A stretch of DNA of 64,000 nt. It comes from Bacteroidales bacterium (GTDB taxonomy: Bacteria; Bacteroidota; Bacteroidia; Bacteroidales; UBA932). Shown here piece by piece: positions 6,330-14,808 of this stretch. The position numbers and the translations under genes are program-made. The DNA lies in NCBI GenBank assembly GCA_017561885.1, contig JAFZBF010000020.1, positions 21,676 through 85,675 of the forward strand, read 5' to 3'. Every line of letters starts with the position of its first letter. Positions within the stretch are counted from its first letter, which is position 1. The notes under the pieces were generated by a model, which saw only the letters and a list, made by a program, of their open reading frames with translations, was not told the DNA's origin and did not search any database.

Positions 6330-8453
6330 ATGAAGAACCAGTTTATCATCGTGCTTTGCGCAGCATTGGCCCTCGTGTCGATGGCCGTCCTGGTCTCCTG
6401 TAAAGAAAAAGGAGGTCAGGAACCTTTCAGCTACCAGAATTCAGTACACTATGTGAACACCCATCCAGGCAACCCCTATCTGCCTCTTTGGGAACACACC
6501 CCCGACGGAGAACCGAGAGTCTTTGAAGACCCCGACAATCCCGGCAAGTACCGTGCTTACATCATCACTTCACACGATGTCTTCGCCAGAGGATACTGCG
6601 GACCCGATATCCGTATCTGGTCAGCCCCGGTAGAGGACCTGACGGCATGGCGCGATGAAGGAGCTGCATTCACATATGAAATCGGAGGACAGTGGGACAC
6701 CATGTACGCCCCAGACGTTGCAGAAATTGTCGGCAAGGACGGCAAGAAGACATACTATCTGTATCCCAACGACCAGACAGGCGGACGTAACGGACTCGTT
6801 GCAGTCAGCGACCGTCCAGCCGGCCCCTATAAAGCCATCAACACGCTCCCTGACGACCCGTCAAAACTTCAGCCAGGCAGCCTGATCGGCTTCGATCCCG
6901 GCGTTTTTGTGGAGAAAGTAACTGACCCGAACGACCCCGACTACGGGACAGGCTTCAGGGCTTATGCATTCTACGGATTCCAGGGCTCTTCAGCCATCCA
7001 GCTCGACCAGAACACTATGTACACGCTGCGCCCCGGCACCGAGGTAAGCTATCCTTTCATCCCCGCACGCGCAGCCTTCATGCCGCGTCCCGCACGTCCC
7101 GGACAGCCGGCGGCAAGACCTCAGCCGCCGATGGAGTACAAGCACCTCTTCCCGGGCGAGGATCCGAAAGTGTTCGCATTCTTCGAGGCATCTTCAATCC
7201 GCCAGGTAGGCAACAAGTATGTGGTCGTATACAGCGGATACTCAGGTGAAGAATACGGCCTGCCGATGAGCAACTCCACTCTGCGTTATGCATATGCAGA
7301 CAACCCCCTCGGACCGTACAAGAGCGGCGGTGTGATCGTGGATGCAAGGTCAATCGTCCTCAATGAGGACGGCTCGGCCCTCCAGACCCGCTACAGCGGA
7401 CACAACACCCACGGCAGCCTGCTCGAAATAAACGGCCAGTGGTACATCTTCTACCACAGGGCACCCCGTGGCAACATGAACTCACGCCAGGCAATGGCAG
7501 AGCCCGTAAAGGTTGTATGGGATGAGAAACCCGTCGCTGAAGGTGGCAAGGTGACCATCACCGGTTTCGACCCGTATGCTCCCGACCAGGTCTGGACCGT
7601 AAAGGCCCGCAACGGTATGGAATACACCGGAGCAGAAGTTACCTCGCAGGGCTTCCATTTCTATGGCCTCGACCCTTATGCATACTACTCAGCCGGCTAT
7701 GCCTGCTACCTGAGCAACGAGGCCTCACAGCAGGACTGCTATGACATCTGGGACAACAATATGCCTATCACAGACGTCGACAACGGTGACGTCATCGGAT
7801 ATAAATACTTCGGATTCGGCGGCCTCGACAAAGACCAGTTCGGTCTGAAGGCCTTCGCCGGCACAGCCAAGGGCAACAACACCGCTTTCAACCTCTGGCT
7901 CACTCCGAAGACCGACAAGGACTTCAGGATCTTCATCTGGATGGATTCACCCTGGGCTCTCACAGGCGGCAAGCTGATCGGTGAGATCGACGTACCGGCA
8001 GGTGCAAAGAAGGAGATCACCCGCTTCAGCGCCGATGTGGCCGATGCAGTTGACGGCATCGGCGGAAGGCATGCCATCTTCCTGATCGCCGACGGTGAGG
8101 GACAGGACCTCTGCGACATCGTAGGTCTCGGCTTCAGCTCCGGCAAGAAACGCATCGAAATGCCCGTGGCTCCCAAGATCTCCATCTTCGCCGGCAAGAC
8201 CGCCCTTGAAGTTCCGGCCCTCGCTACCCGTTCCAACCGTGACAACGGCATCGTGGACATGAATATCTACGAGGTTGAATGCCCGGTGGCGGCTGATGCA
8301 GCCAAGGCTCCGAAGATCAAGGCCAGCTCAAGTGACAAGAGAGTCAAGATCAGCGTGGCACAGGCAGCCAGCCTCGAAGATGACACTGTCGTTACCTGCG
8401 ACCTTGACGGAACAGTCAAGTATTACGTAGTAAAATTCAAGAAAGCAGAATAA
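6330..8453 (+). CDS. GH43-like lipoprotein with C-terminal CBM6-like domain
   Basis: This 707-residue protein has a lipobox (VLVSC, Cys24). Residues about 50-400 look like a five-bladed GH43 beta-propeller: YIITSHDVF, MYAPDVAEI (the APD motif), FFEASSIRQVGNKYVVVYS (acid Glu in FEAS) and the HNTHGSLLEINGQWYIFYHR blade. The C-terminal part contains a CBM6-like stretch (FRIFIWMDSPWALTGGKLIGEIDVPAG), which commonly binds xylan. A Pro/Arg-rich insert (PRPARPGQPAARPQPP) sits between blades at about residues 251-268 and is not part of the usual fold. GH43 enzymes act as beta-xylosidases or alpha-L-arabinofuranosidases. The gene is divergent from CE15/GH30, and lnt follows after 10 bp. Confidence 0.82.
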   Translation: MKNQFIIVLCAALALVSMAVLVSCKEKGGQEPFSYQNSVHYVNTHPGNPYLPLWEHTPDGEPRVFEDPDNPGKYRAYIITSHDVFARGYCGPDIRIWSAPVEDLTAWRDEGAAFTYEIGGQWDTMYAPDVAEIVGKDGKKTYYLYPNDQTGGRNGLVAVSDRPAGPYKAINTLPDDPSKLQPGSLIGFDPGVFVEKVTDPNDPDYGTGFRAYAFYGFQGSSAIQLDQNTMYTLRPGTEVSYPFIPARAAFMPRPARPGQPAARPQPPMEYKHLFPGEDPKVFAFFEASSIRQVGNKYVVVYSGYSGEEYGLPMSNSTLRYAYADNPLGPYKSGGVIVDARSIVLNEDGSALQTRYSGHNTHGSLLEINGQWYIFYHRAPRGNMNSRQAMAEPVKVVWDEKPVAEGGKVTITGFDPYAPDQVWTVKARNGMEYTGAEVTSQGFHFYGLDPYAYYSAGYACYLSNEASQQDCYDIWDNNMPITDVDNGDVIGYKYFGFGGLDKDQFGLKAFAGTAKGNNTAFNLWLTPKTDKDFRIFIWMDSPWALTGGKLIGEIDVPAGAKKEITRFSADVADAVDGIGGRHAIFLIADGEGQDLCDIVGLGFSSGKKRIEMPVAPKISIFAGKTALEVPALATRSNRDNGIVDMNIYEVECPVAADAAKAPKIKASSSDKRVKISVAQAASLEDDTVVTCDLDGTVKYYVVKFKKAE

Positions 8454-8463
8454 TTGAGGAACG

Positions 8464-10059
8464 ATGAAGTCAGCCAGGTTTAGGATATGGATTCTGATCC
8501 TTCTTTTTACGCTGCTGGCGTCAGTACCCTTCCTTGTACCACACTCGGCAATTGTGGGTATATTTGCATTCGTGCCGTTGTTCGCACTTGCCGACCTTCT
8601 GGAAGAGAACGGGATCAGACACCAGAACTGGCTGACTTTCATTCCTTTCCTGCTATTCAACATTGCCACTACCTTCTGGATATGGTGGGTGTCTCCGGCC
8701 GGAGCGGTGACAGCCATCGTGCTGAACGCCTTGCAGATGTTCTTCATCTTCTGGATGTTCCGCAAGTTCAGGAAACGCTTCTCCGGAGCTCTGCCGTACA
8801 TCTTCTTTATCGCCGCCTGGATAGCGTGGGAGAGGGTATACCAGAACGTTGAGATATCCTGGCCGTGGCTGATTCTCGGCGAGTCGTTCGCCACCAGCCC
8901 TCACGTGGTTCAGTGGTATGAGTACACCGGCTTCCTTGGAGGCTCGCTGTGGATACTGCTGACAAGCACAGTGATGTATCATATTCTCCGCGGTGCGTTC
9001 AAGAATGTATACACCATCAGGGTCCATGCGGCTCTGGCTTTCTTCGCAGCGGCGCTGCTTATCGCTCCCCCCGTGGTGTCGGCAGTCATCTACGACAATA
9101 CGGAGGAACGGGGCGATGCTGTCGAAGTGGTTGCAATACAGCCAAACATCGACGCCTATTACGAGAAGCACGGCGGCCTTGACCAGAATATCCAGGACAG
9201 CATCATGGTGGCGCTTGCAGAGCCTCTGATGAGCGACAGCACCCGCTATGTCATAACTCCGGAGACGTTCACATACGACTTCGACCTCGACCATCCGGAA
9301 GCCAACGTGACCTACCGGCACGTCCTTCAGTTCCTGCGCCGTCATCCGAACGCTGATTTCCTGCTCGGCTCCATCACGTATCGCATTTTCCGCACGAAGG
9401 ATCAGGCAGGACCTGCGGCAAGGCCTGTGGCAAATATGTGGTACAACGGCTACAATACGGCGATGATGATGGACACAACCGGCATAATGAACCTCTATCA
9501 CAAGAGCAAGCTGGTGCCCGGCACTGAAATCATCCCTTACCAGCAGTACATTCCTTTCCTGGGGAAGATAATGTCAGCATTCGGCGGAGCTGCAGGCAGC
9601 TACGCACGGCAGAAAGAGCTGTCGATACTGCACGGGCGCGACGGCCTGGGAGTGGGAGCGATGATCTGCTACGAATCTGTCTATGGCGACTACTACCGGC
9701 AGAACGCGAAGCTGGGGGCAGGCTTCGTGGCAGTCATTACCAACGACGGATGGTGGGGCGACACTCCAGGCTACAAGCAGCATTTCAGATATGCCCAGCT
9801 GAGGGCCATCGAGACTCGCAGGGATGTGGTGCACGTGGCCAATACCGGCATCACCGGCTTCATCGACCAGAGGGGAGATGTGGTGCAGCGCACCGGCTGG
9901 TGGGAGCCTGTAGCCATCAAGGGCGACGTCCACATCAATGACGCATTGACGTTCTACGTGGTCAACGGCGACATAATCGGACGCATCTGCTGCTTCCTCT
10001 TCCTGCTGCTGCTCGCAGCGTGGATCGTCAGACTAATTGTGACTCGCAAGCATAATTAG
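8464..10059 (+). CDS. lnt: apolipoprotein N-acyltransferase
   Basis: This 531-residue inner-membrane enzyme adds the third acyl chain to the N-terminal Cys of lipoproteins. It has about seven hydrophobic segments in the first 210 residues and again at the C-terminus (ICCFLFLLLLAAWIVRLIV). Between them is the nitrilase-like domain with the Glu-Lys-Cys triad at Glu267 (TPETF), Lys347 (YHKSKLVPG) and Cys402 (MICYES). GWWGDTPGYKQHFRYAQLRAIE is also conserved in Lnt. It starts 10 bp after the GH43 stop, so read-through is likely. Lipoproteins are numerous in this window, so the substrate supply is obvious. Confidence 0.95.
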   Translation: MKSARFRIWILILLFTLLASVPFLVPHSAIVGIFAFVPLFALADLLEENGIRHQNWLTFIPFLLFNIATTFWIWWVSPAGAVTAIVLNALQMFFIFWMFRKFRKRFSGALPYIFFIAAWIAWERVYQNVEISWPWLILGESFATSPHVVQWYEYTGFLGGSLWILLTSTVMYHILRGAFKNVYTIRVHAALAFFAAALLIAPPVVSAVIYDNTEERGDAVEVVAIQPNIDAYYEKHGGLDQNIQDSIMVALAEPLMSDSTRYVITPETFTYDFDLDHPEANVTYRHVLQFLRRHPNADFLLGSITYRIFRTKDQAGPAARPVANMWYNGYNTAMMMDTTGIMNLYHKSKLVPGTEIIPYQQYIPFLGKIMSAFGGAAGSYARQKELSILHGRDGLGVGAMICYESVYGDYYRQNAKLGAGFVAVITNDGWWGDTPGYKQHFRYAQLRAIETRRDVVHVANTGITGFIDQRGDVVQRTGWWEPVAIKGDVHINDALTFYVVNGDIIGRICCFLFLLLLAAWIVRLIVTRKHN

Positions 10060-10218
10060 CACTTTCTGAATTTGTGATTGAGGATCCTGACCCTGAGTTG
10101 CTGGGCTCTGCCCAGACCTGCCGCTTCAGCCTGCTATTGCACATGCTCGTCCTCACGGCTTACGCTATCGCCTGCAGGCGATTAGTAGCGTCGGTCCGAA
10201 ATGCAAATTCAGAAAGTG
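10060..10218. repeat. foldback element with 15-bp perfect terminal inverted repeats (palindromic element, copy 2)
   Basis: CACTTTCTGAATTTG at 10060-10074 is the exact reverse complement of 10204-10218. Between the arms lie hairpin CTGGGC-TCT-GCCCAG (10101-10115), a middle similar to copy 1 (CTGCCGCTTCAGCCTGCTAT), and the 16-bp palindrome ATCGCCTGCAGGCGAT (10167-10182). It starts directly after the lnt stop and ends 6 bp before the convergent SGNH gene stop, so it fills the spacer. It could be a MITE/REP-like insertion or a bidirectional terminator. No encoded protein is seen. Confidence 0.65.
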
Positions 10219-10224
10219 GTATGG

Positions 10225-11031
10225 CTATATAGAAAGATACTTCTCAGCGTATCGCTGGCCGAGGAGCATCTGGCCTTCGCGGCTGAAATGCAGGCTGTCC
10301 GCATTGCCGGGGCAGCCCTCAGCACTGACCCATGCACTGTTCGGAATATGCTCTTCGATAGTCCTGATCATCGGATTGAACAGCCTTGAGCCGGAGAAGC
10401 AATAGGGAATCTCGCCTGCAATGAACGGCACTTCATCTCCAACGCCGAGGTCCTTGCGAAGATCAGCCACGAAACCCTCCAGCCTGTCCATATAGTTGTT
10501 CACCAGCCCGGGCCCCGAGTCGCTGCATCCCTGATGCCAGATGATAGCCTTCAGCCGGCCGTGTTCCATTGCAATCTTGGTGCGTCTTACAGCCTCGTCG
10601 TAGAAAGAAGGCATAGGCTGTCCGTCGAGTTCCGGGTCGTCAGTGCCGCGCAGGCTGAAAGTGCCTGTCGGCGCGCCTTTGAGCCACTCGTTGAGAGCAG
10701 ATCCGCCGCGGGCGTTCACAACCATCAGCATATCGTTCTTGGAAGTCCCAGCTATCGTGCGGGCGAAATTGTATGCAGGATTGATCTTCTGCATGCCCAC
10801 TCTCTTGCGGATGGTGGAATAGAGGTTGAGAGGAGCCCTGGCCGGAACTATCTCGTCATTGCCGTCGAGGATGAATGCATGAGGGATGACGGTGGTGTCT
10901 TCCGGCAGCATGTCGCCGCGGCCTGCCATATTAGACTGGCCTATGAACAGATAGACGTCATATTTCGGTTCTTTGCCGCAGGATGCCAGCACGAGCACTG
11001 CAGCAAGTATCAGGAATAATTTTCTTGACAT
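10225..11031 (-). CDS. SGNH-type carbohydrate acetylesterase (SASA family), lipoprotein
   Basis: Read from the ATG at 11031, this 268-residue protein has a lipoprotein signal MSRKLFLILAAVLVLASC. It has the sialate O-acetylesterase-like domain: YLFIGQSNMAGRGD with nucleophile Ser33, IIWHQGCSDSG, and GNADSLHFSREG with the Asp/His pair. Family members commonly read HQGESD; here the Glu is Cys. It probably removes acetyl groups from xylan or other glycans. A frame upstream to 11226 exists but runs antisense over the tonB end and lacks a signal. The start is 1 bp after the tonB stop, making it the last gene of truA-exbB-exbD-tonB-esterase. Confidence 0.83.
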   Translation of the reverse strand: MSRKLFLILAAVLVLASCGKEPKYDVYLFIGQSNMAGRGDMLPEDTTVIPHAFILDGNDEIVPARAPLNLYSTIRKRVGMQKINPAYNFARTIAGTSKNDMLMVVNARGGSALNEWLKGAPTGTFSLRGTDDPELDGQPMPSFYDEAVRRTKIAMEHGRLKAIIWHQGCSDSGPGLVNNYMDRLEGFVADLRKDLGVGDEVPFIAGEIPYCFSGSRLFNPMIRTIEEHIPNSAWVSAEGCPGNADSLHFSREGQMLLGQRYAEKYLSI

Positions 11032-11032
11032 T

Positions 11033-11797
11033 TTAGCGGAGATTGAAAATGTATGTGATGGTGCCCTGCTGAGACTCCGGGGCATTGCGGGAGACATTGA
11101 ACTTGGCTTTCTTTGCAGCCTCCTCAGCATTCTTCCAAAGGGTTCTGTCTGTGACGGTGGTACCGGTCTCACCGGCAATTGCAGAGGTGACAGTGCCTTC
11201 ACGGTTGACCTGGATCCTGACCACAACTACGCCTGATTTCTGGATATTGTCCTTGACAGGCCTTGGCAGGCTTCCCATCACGCTGCGGCCCTGAACTCTT
11301 GCCGAAGGTTCTCCCTCAGGATTGCCGACACGCGTGTTGCCTTGTGCGTGACCGGCTGTCAGAGCGTCAGTCACCCTGTCGGCCACCTGAGCGGCGAGGG
11401 TATCCTTGTCGCTGTTGTCGGCAGTGGGGAAGAGAGCCCTGGTGTCTATCTCATGATCCCTTTCGGGTTCCGGAACTTCCACGTCACCCTCGGTGCCGAC
11501 CGTCGATTCCCTGGCCTCGTTGGCCCTGGTTCCTTCCACCGGCCCCTGTGAATTCTGGACCAGCCTCACGTCCTGCGTCGGGTCAGCATTCTCGCTGCGG
11601 GGCTGGACTCCTGTGCCGACCTCGATCTTCTGCTCCTCCTCGATTTCTTCCGGCTCGAATTCTATCACTGTGCTCAGTTCCGGGGGCGGAGGATAGAGAT
11701 AGGGAAGGCCGGCGATGGATCCGATAAGCACAAGGAGTCCGTTGAACACTATCGTGGACAGTATTCCGATCGGTCTTGATTTAGTTGTCGGGTTCAT
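11033..11797 (-). CDS. TonB-like energy transducer
   Basis: This 254-residue protein has one N-terminal membrane segment (IGILSTIVFNGLLVLIGSIAG). A short proline stretch (YPPPPE) and an acidic EEIEEEQ segment follow, then a low-complexity periplasmic linker. The C-terminal TonB-type beta domain begins at about residue 185 (GVVVVRIQVNREGTVTSAIA) and ends in YIFNLR. It couples the ExbB/ExbD proton channel to outer-membrane transporters. The proline-rich linker is shorter than in classical TonB and is replaced by Glu/Asp/Arg-rich sequence. It lies 24 bp after exbD in the same direction. Confidence 0.85.
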   Translation of the reverse strand: MNPTTKSRPIGILSTIVFNGLLVLIGSIAGLPYLYPPPPELSTVIEFEPEEIEEEQKIEVGTGVQPRSENADPTQDVRLVQNSQGPVEGTRANEARESTVGTEGDVEVPEPERDHEIDTRALFPTADNSDKDTLAAQVADRVTDALTAGHAQGNTRVGNPEGEPSARVQGRSVMGSLPRPVKDNIQKSGVVVVRIQVNREGTVTSAIAGETGTTVTDRTLWKNAEEAAKKAKFNVSRNAPESQQGTITYIFNLR

Positions 11798-11821
11798 CGC
11801 TTGTATCTGTTGCCGGACATC

Positions 11822-12235
11822 CTATTCCGGAGAAGTTGCCATTATTACCTTGTAGTTGTTTCTCTTGGCTATGTTCATCAACGCAACGACTTCCTTCACG
11901 GGAACAGTCTCGTCGGCATAGATCGAGAAAGTAGGTTCGTCCTGGTCGGCCAGCAGAGGCTCGATGATACCTTCGATCTGGTCGAACGCTACGGGCTCGG
12001 GATCACCGTTGATATGGTAGGTGACGGTGTTGAGCTCTGGATAGTGCTTCAGAGAAACGCTGACCGTCGCTTTGGCAGAGACCTGGCCTGTGCTCTTGGG
12101 AAGCAGCAGCTTGAGGGCGTTGGGATTGATCAACGTCGATGTTACAAGGAAGAAAATGAGCAGCAGGAACACGATGTCGGTCATGGACGACATCGAGAAA
12201 GAGCTGTCAACCTTGGTTTTACGTTTTATTGCCAT
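11822..12235 (-). CDS. exbD: biopolymer transport protein ExbD/TolR
   Basis: This 137-residue protein has the usual ExbD layout: a basic cytoplasmic N-terminus (MAIKRKTKVDSSFSMSSM) and one membrane helix TDIVFLLLIFFLVTSTLINP. The conserved proton-carrying Asp lies at the start of the helix (MTDIVFLLL). A periplasmic domain ends in VIMATSPE. It works with ExbB and the TonB-like protein encoded downstream. The gap to exbB is 4 bp. Confidence 0.92.
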   Translation of the reverse strand: MAIKRKTKVDSSFSMSSMTDIVFLLLIFFLVTSTLINPNALKLLLPKSTGQVSAKATVSVSLKHYPELNTVTYHINGDPEPVAFDQIEGIIEPLLADQDEPTFSIYADETVPVKEVVALMNIAKRNNYKVIMATSPE

Positions 12236-12239
12236 AGCG

Positions 12240-12971
12240 TCAGTCTTCTATTTCCAGTGTCGGAACCGCAGCCTGTCCGGCTGAATCTCCATTCTGGCTG
12301 AGTGCATCCATAAATTCGATGGTGGTGTTCTCCATCTTGAATACCACGTCAGAAACCCTCGAGGTAAGGTAGTTGTATCCGAAGTATGCGAGGATACCTA
12401 CGAACAGACCGCCAACGGTGGTGATCATGGCTGTGTAGATACCGCCTGAGAGCAGGGTGATGTCGATGTTGTTGCCTGCGTTGGACATATTGAAGAAAGC
12501 CTGGACCATACCCATCACGGTGCCGAGGAAACCGATCATCGGAGCACCACCGGCGATGGTGGCCAGCAGCGGCAGACCTTTCTCTAGCTTGGCAACTTCG
12601 AGGTTGCCTACGTTTTCCACTGCAGTCTGGATGTCAGACAGGGGCTTGCCCATCCTCTCGATACCTTTCTCCACCATACGTGAGATAGGGGAGTCGGTCT
12701 TCTTGCAGAGCGCCAGGGCAGATTTCTTCTTTCCCTCGAGGATATAGTCGGTAATGTCCTTCGTGAAATTCTTGTCGATCTTGCCGGCATAGTTGATTGC
12801 AAACAGACGTTCAGCGAAAATGTAGATGGCGATGATTGACAGGATTGCCAGTACGATCATCAGCCAGCCTCCTTTTGCCGCCAGGGAAAGGAGTGAGAAC
12901 GAAAGTTCTTCCTGCGCTCCGCTTACTGCGGCGGCTGCTTCAGATGAGGTTTGGAGAAAAGTTAAAAGCAT
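12240..12971 (-). CDS. exbB: MotA/TolQ/ExbB proton channel protein
   Basis: This 243-residue protein has three membrane segments: residues about 35-52 (GGWLMIVLAILSIIAIYIF), and two in the C-terminal MotA_ExbB domain (LLATIAGGAPMIGFLGTVMGMVQAF and GIYTAMITTVGGLFVGILAYFGYNYL). The GAPMIGFLGTVMGM motif is diagnostic. An N-terminal extension before the first helix (LQTSSEAAAAVSGAQEELS) is common in Bacteroidetes. It forms the pentameric proton channel with ExbD. It follows truA by 21 bp. Confidence 0.93.
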   Translation of the reverse strand: MLLTFLQTSSEAAAAVSGAQEELSFSLLSLAAKGGWLMIVLAILSIIAIYIFAERLFAINYAGKIDKNFTKDITDYILEGKKKSALALCKKTDSPISRMVEKGIERMGKPLSDIQTAVENVGNLEVAKLEKGLPLLATIAGGAPMIGFLGTVMGMVQAFFNMSNAGNNIDITLLSGGIYTAMITTVGGLFVGILAYFGYNYLTSRVSDVVFKMENTTIEFMDALSQNGDSAGQAAVPTLEIED

Positions 12972-12992
12972 ATTGATGATTGTTTATTTTGA

Positions 12993-13745
12993 TTATTTCA
13001 ACGGTATAAGCTGGTACGGATATGTTATGTCGCAGAGTGACAGTCCGACGGCCGGGGCGCTCTGGCCTGCCGAGCAGCGGTCGCGGCCCGCAAGCACTTC
13101 TGCCACCCATTCGGGCTGCTGCTTGTGTCTGCCCACCTCCAAAAGCGTGCCAACGGCGGCTCTCACCATATTTCTCAGGAAACGGTTGGCAGTTATGTTG
13201 AAGACATAATGGCAGGGTGCAGTCTTCTGCCAGGACGCGCGTGTCACCCTGCAGATTGATGTGGCGTTGCCGCCGCCTGTCTTCTCAAGTGAAGAGAAGT
13301 CCTGCTCCCCGATGAGATACGAGGCCCCTTCGTTCATCGCTTCCATGTCGAGGTCGAACTTGCAGTAGGCTGACATATAGGCGAAAGGGTCTTTTACGGT
13401 ATGGAGGCGGTAACTGTAGCTGCGGCTTGTGGCATCGAAACGGGCGTGTGCGTCGCCGGCCACTTTATAGAGGCCGTTGACGACTATGTCAGCCGGCAAG
13501 ATGGCATTTAATTTGTATAACAGCCGCATTGGCTCTTTGATATCAATGTCAGTGTCAAAATGGGCGAAATAGCGGCTTGCGCTGACCCCTGCATCAGTCC
13601 GGCCCGCGCCGGTAACTGAGATCCGTTCCCCGATGACAGTCGAAAACGCATCTTCGAGCACTTGCTGTACGCTCAGTGCATTGTCCTGTCTTTGCCATCC
13701 GGAATACCTGGTTCCGTCATACGCTAAAGAAACGAAAAGCCTCAT
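12993..13745 (-). CDS. truA: tRNA pseudouridine(38-40) synthase
   Basis: This 250-residue enzyme has the TruA catalytic loop GAGRTDAGVSA with the active Asp at about position 52. Other conserved parts are MRLFVSLAYDGTRYSGWQRQ at the N-terminus and ITANRFLRNMVRAAVGTLLEVG near the end. It isomerises uridines 38-40 in the tRNA anticodon arm. It is the first gene of a leftward operon that continues into exbB, exbD and tonB, which is an unrelated functional grouping, and it is divergent from the Bat operon. Confidence 0.96.
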   Translation of the reverse strand: MRLFVSLAYDGTRYSGWQRQDNALSVQQVLEDAFSTVIGERISVTGAGRTDAGVSASRYFAHFDTDIDIKEPMRLLYKLNAILPADIVVNGLYKVAGDAHARFDATSRSYSYRLHTVKDPFAYMSAYCKFDLDMEAMNEGASYLIGEQDFSSLEKTGGGNATSICRVTRASWQKTAPCHYVFNITANRFLRNMVRAAVGTLLEVGRHKQQPEWVAEVLAGRDRCSAGQSAPAVGLSLCDITYPYQLIPLK

Positions 13746-13771
13746 CGATACTTACATTGAAGGAAAAGTAG

Positions 13772-13779
13772 TAATTTTG
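13772..13779 (+). promoter_or_regulatory. candidate -7 element of the Bat operon
   Basis: TAATTTTG fits TAnnTTTG and lies 36 bp upstream of the moxR ATG in the spacer divergent from truA. No good -33 TTTG is seen at 19-20 bp, so the call is tentative. Confidence 0.4.
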
Positions 13780-13792
13780 ATGCTTAATCATA

Positions 13793-13800
13793 CAAAAATA
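13793..13800 (-). promoter_or_regulatory. candidate -7 element for truA
   Basis: On the minus strand this reads TATTTTTG, a TAnnTTTG match 47 bp upstream of the truA start. It overlaps the transcribed side of the candidate moxR promoter, so the two would interfere. No -33 element is recognised. Confidence 0.35.
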
Positions 13801-13815
13801 CAAACAATTTATAAT

Positions 13816-14808
13816 ATGGACAGTGTAAATATCAAAGAACTTAACGACCGCATCCAGCAGGAAAGCGCTTTCGTGGATGTCATCCGTATGGAAATGGGCA
13901 AGGTCATCGTAGGCCAGAAGCATCTGGTCGAGAATCTGCTCATCGGACTGCTGGCAGACGGCCATATACTTCTCGAAGGAGTTCCCGGTCTGGCGAAGAC
14001 TTTGGCCATCAATACCTTGGCCCAGATAATGGATGCTCAGTTCAACCGTATACAGTTTACACCTGACCTGCTTCCCGCCGACGTCATCGGTACTCTGATC
14101 TATAGCCAGAAGACAGAACAGTTCCAGATAAAGAAAGGTCCCGTTTTCGCCAATTTCGTGCTGGCAGATGAGATCAACCGAAGCCCTGCGAAAGTGCAGA
14201 GCGCATTGCTCGAGGCCATGCAGGAGCGCCAGGTGACCATCGGTGAAGAGACCTTCAGGCTTCCTGAGCCCTTCCTTGTAATGGCTACGCAGAACCCTAT
14301 CGAGCAGGAGGGTACCTACCCGCTGCCTGAAGCCCAAGTCGACCGTTTCATGCTCAAGGTGGTTGTAGGCTATCCCGGCAAGGAAGAAGAGAAACAGATC
14401 ATACGCATGAACAACAGCGGCGAGTTCCCCCGTCCGTCCACAGTCCTCAAGACAGACGACATTATCCGCGCAAGGAAGGTCGTCCGCGACGTCTATATGG
14501 ACGAGAAGATCGAGAAATACATCGTTGACATAGTCTTCGCGACCCGTACCCCTGCGGACTACGGTCTGTCGAAGCTATCGAATATGATTTCATACGGCGG
14601 TTCGCCTAGGGCAAGCATCAGCCTGTCGCTCGCTGCCAAGGCTTACGCATTTATCCACCGCCGCGGATATGTCATCCCCGAAGACGTGAGGGCCGTCTGC
14701 TACGAAGTGCTCCGTCACCGTATCGGCCTGACATACGAGGCAGAGGCTGAGAATATCACTTCAGAACAGATCATCACAGATATCCTTAACGCAGTAGAAG
14801 TTCCGTAA
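13816..14808 (+). CDS. MoxR-type AAA ATPase of the Bat operon
   Basis: This protein of about 330 residues belongs to the MoxR AAA+ family. It has a Walker A loop GVPGLAKT, a Walker B LADEINRSPAKVQSALLEAM, and sensor 1 VMATQNPIEQEGTYPLPEAQVDRF. MoxR ATPases act as chaperones for VWA-domain partners, which are encoded just downstream. I chose the ATG at 13816 (MDSVNIKEL). The frame runs upstream to 13633, but that part lies over the truA start and the divergent promoters and has no conserved content. The stop overlaps the next ATG by one base (TAATG), which indicates translational coupling. Confidence 0.92.
   Translation: MDSVNIKELNDRIQQESAFVDVIRMEMGKVIVGQKHLVENLLIGLLADGHILLEGVPGLAKTLAINTLAQIMDAQFNRIQFTPDLLPADVIGTLIYSQKTEQFQIKKGPVFANFVLADEINRSPAKVQSALLEAMQERQVTIGEETFRLPEPFLVMATQNPIEQEGTYPLPEAQVDRFMLKVVVGYPGKEEEKQIIRMNNSGEFPRPSTVLKTDDIIRARKVVRDVYMDEKIEKYIVDIVFATRTPADYGLSKLSNMISYGGSPRASISLSLAAKAYAFIHRRGYVIPEDVRAVCYEVLRHRIGLTYEAEAENITSEQIITDILNAVEVP

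Noticed and set aside
11032..11226. N-terminal extension of the SGNH esterase to 11226
   Set aside because: It overlaps the tonB 3' end in another frame and hides the clear lipoprotein signal that starts at 11031.
13633..13815. N-terminal extension of MoxR to 13633
   Set aside because: It lies over the truA start and the divergent promoters; conserved MoxR sequence begins at the ATG 13816.
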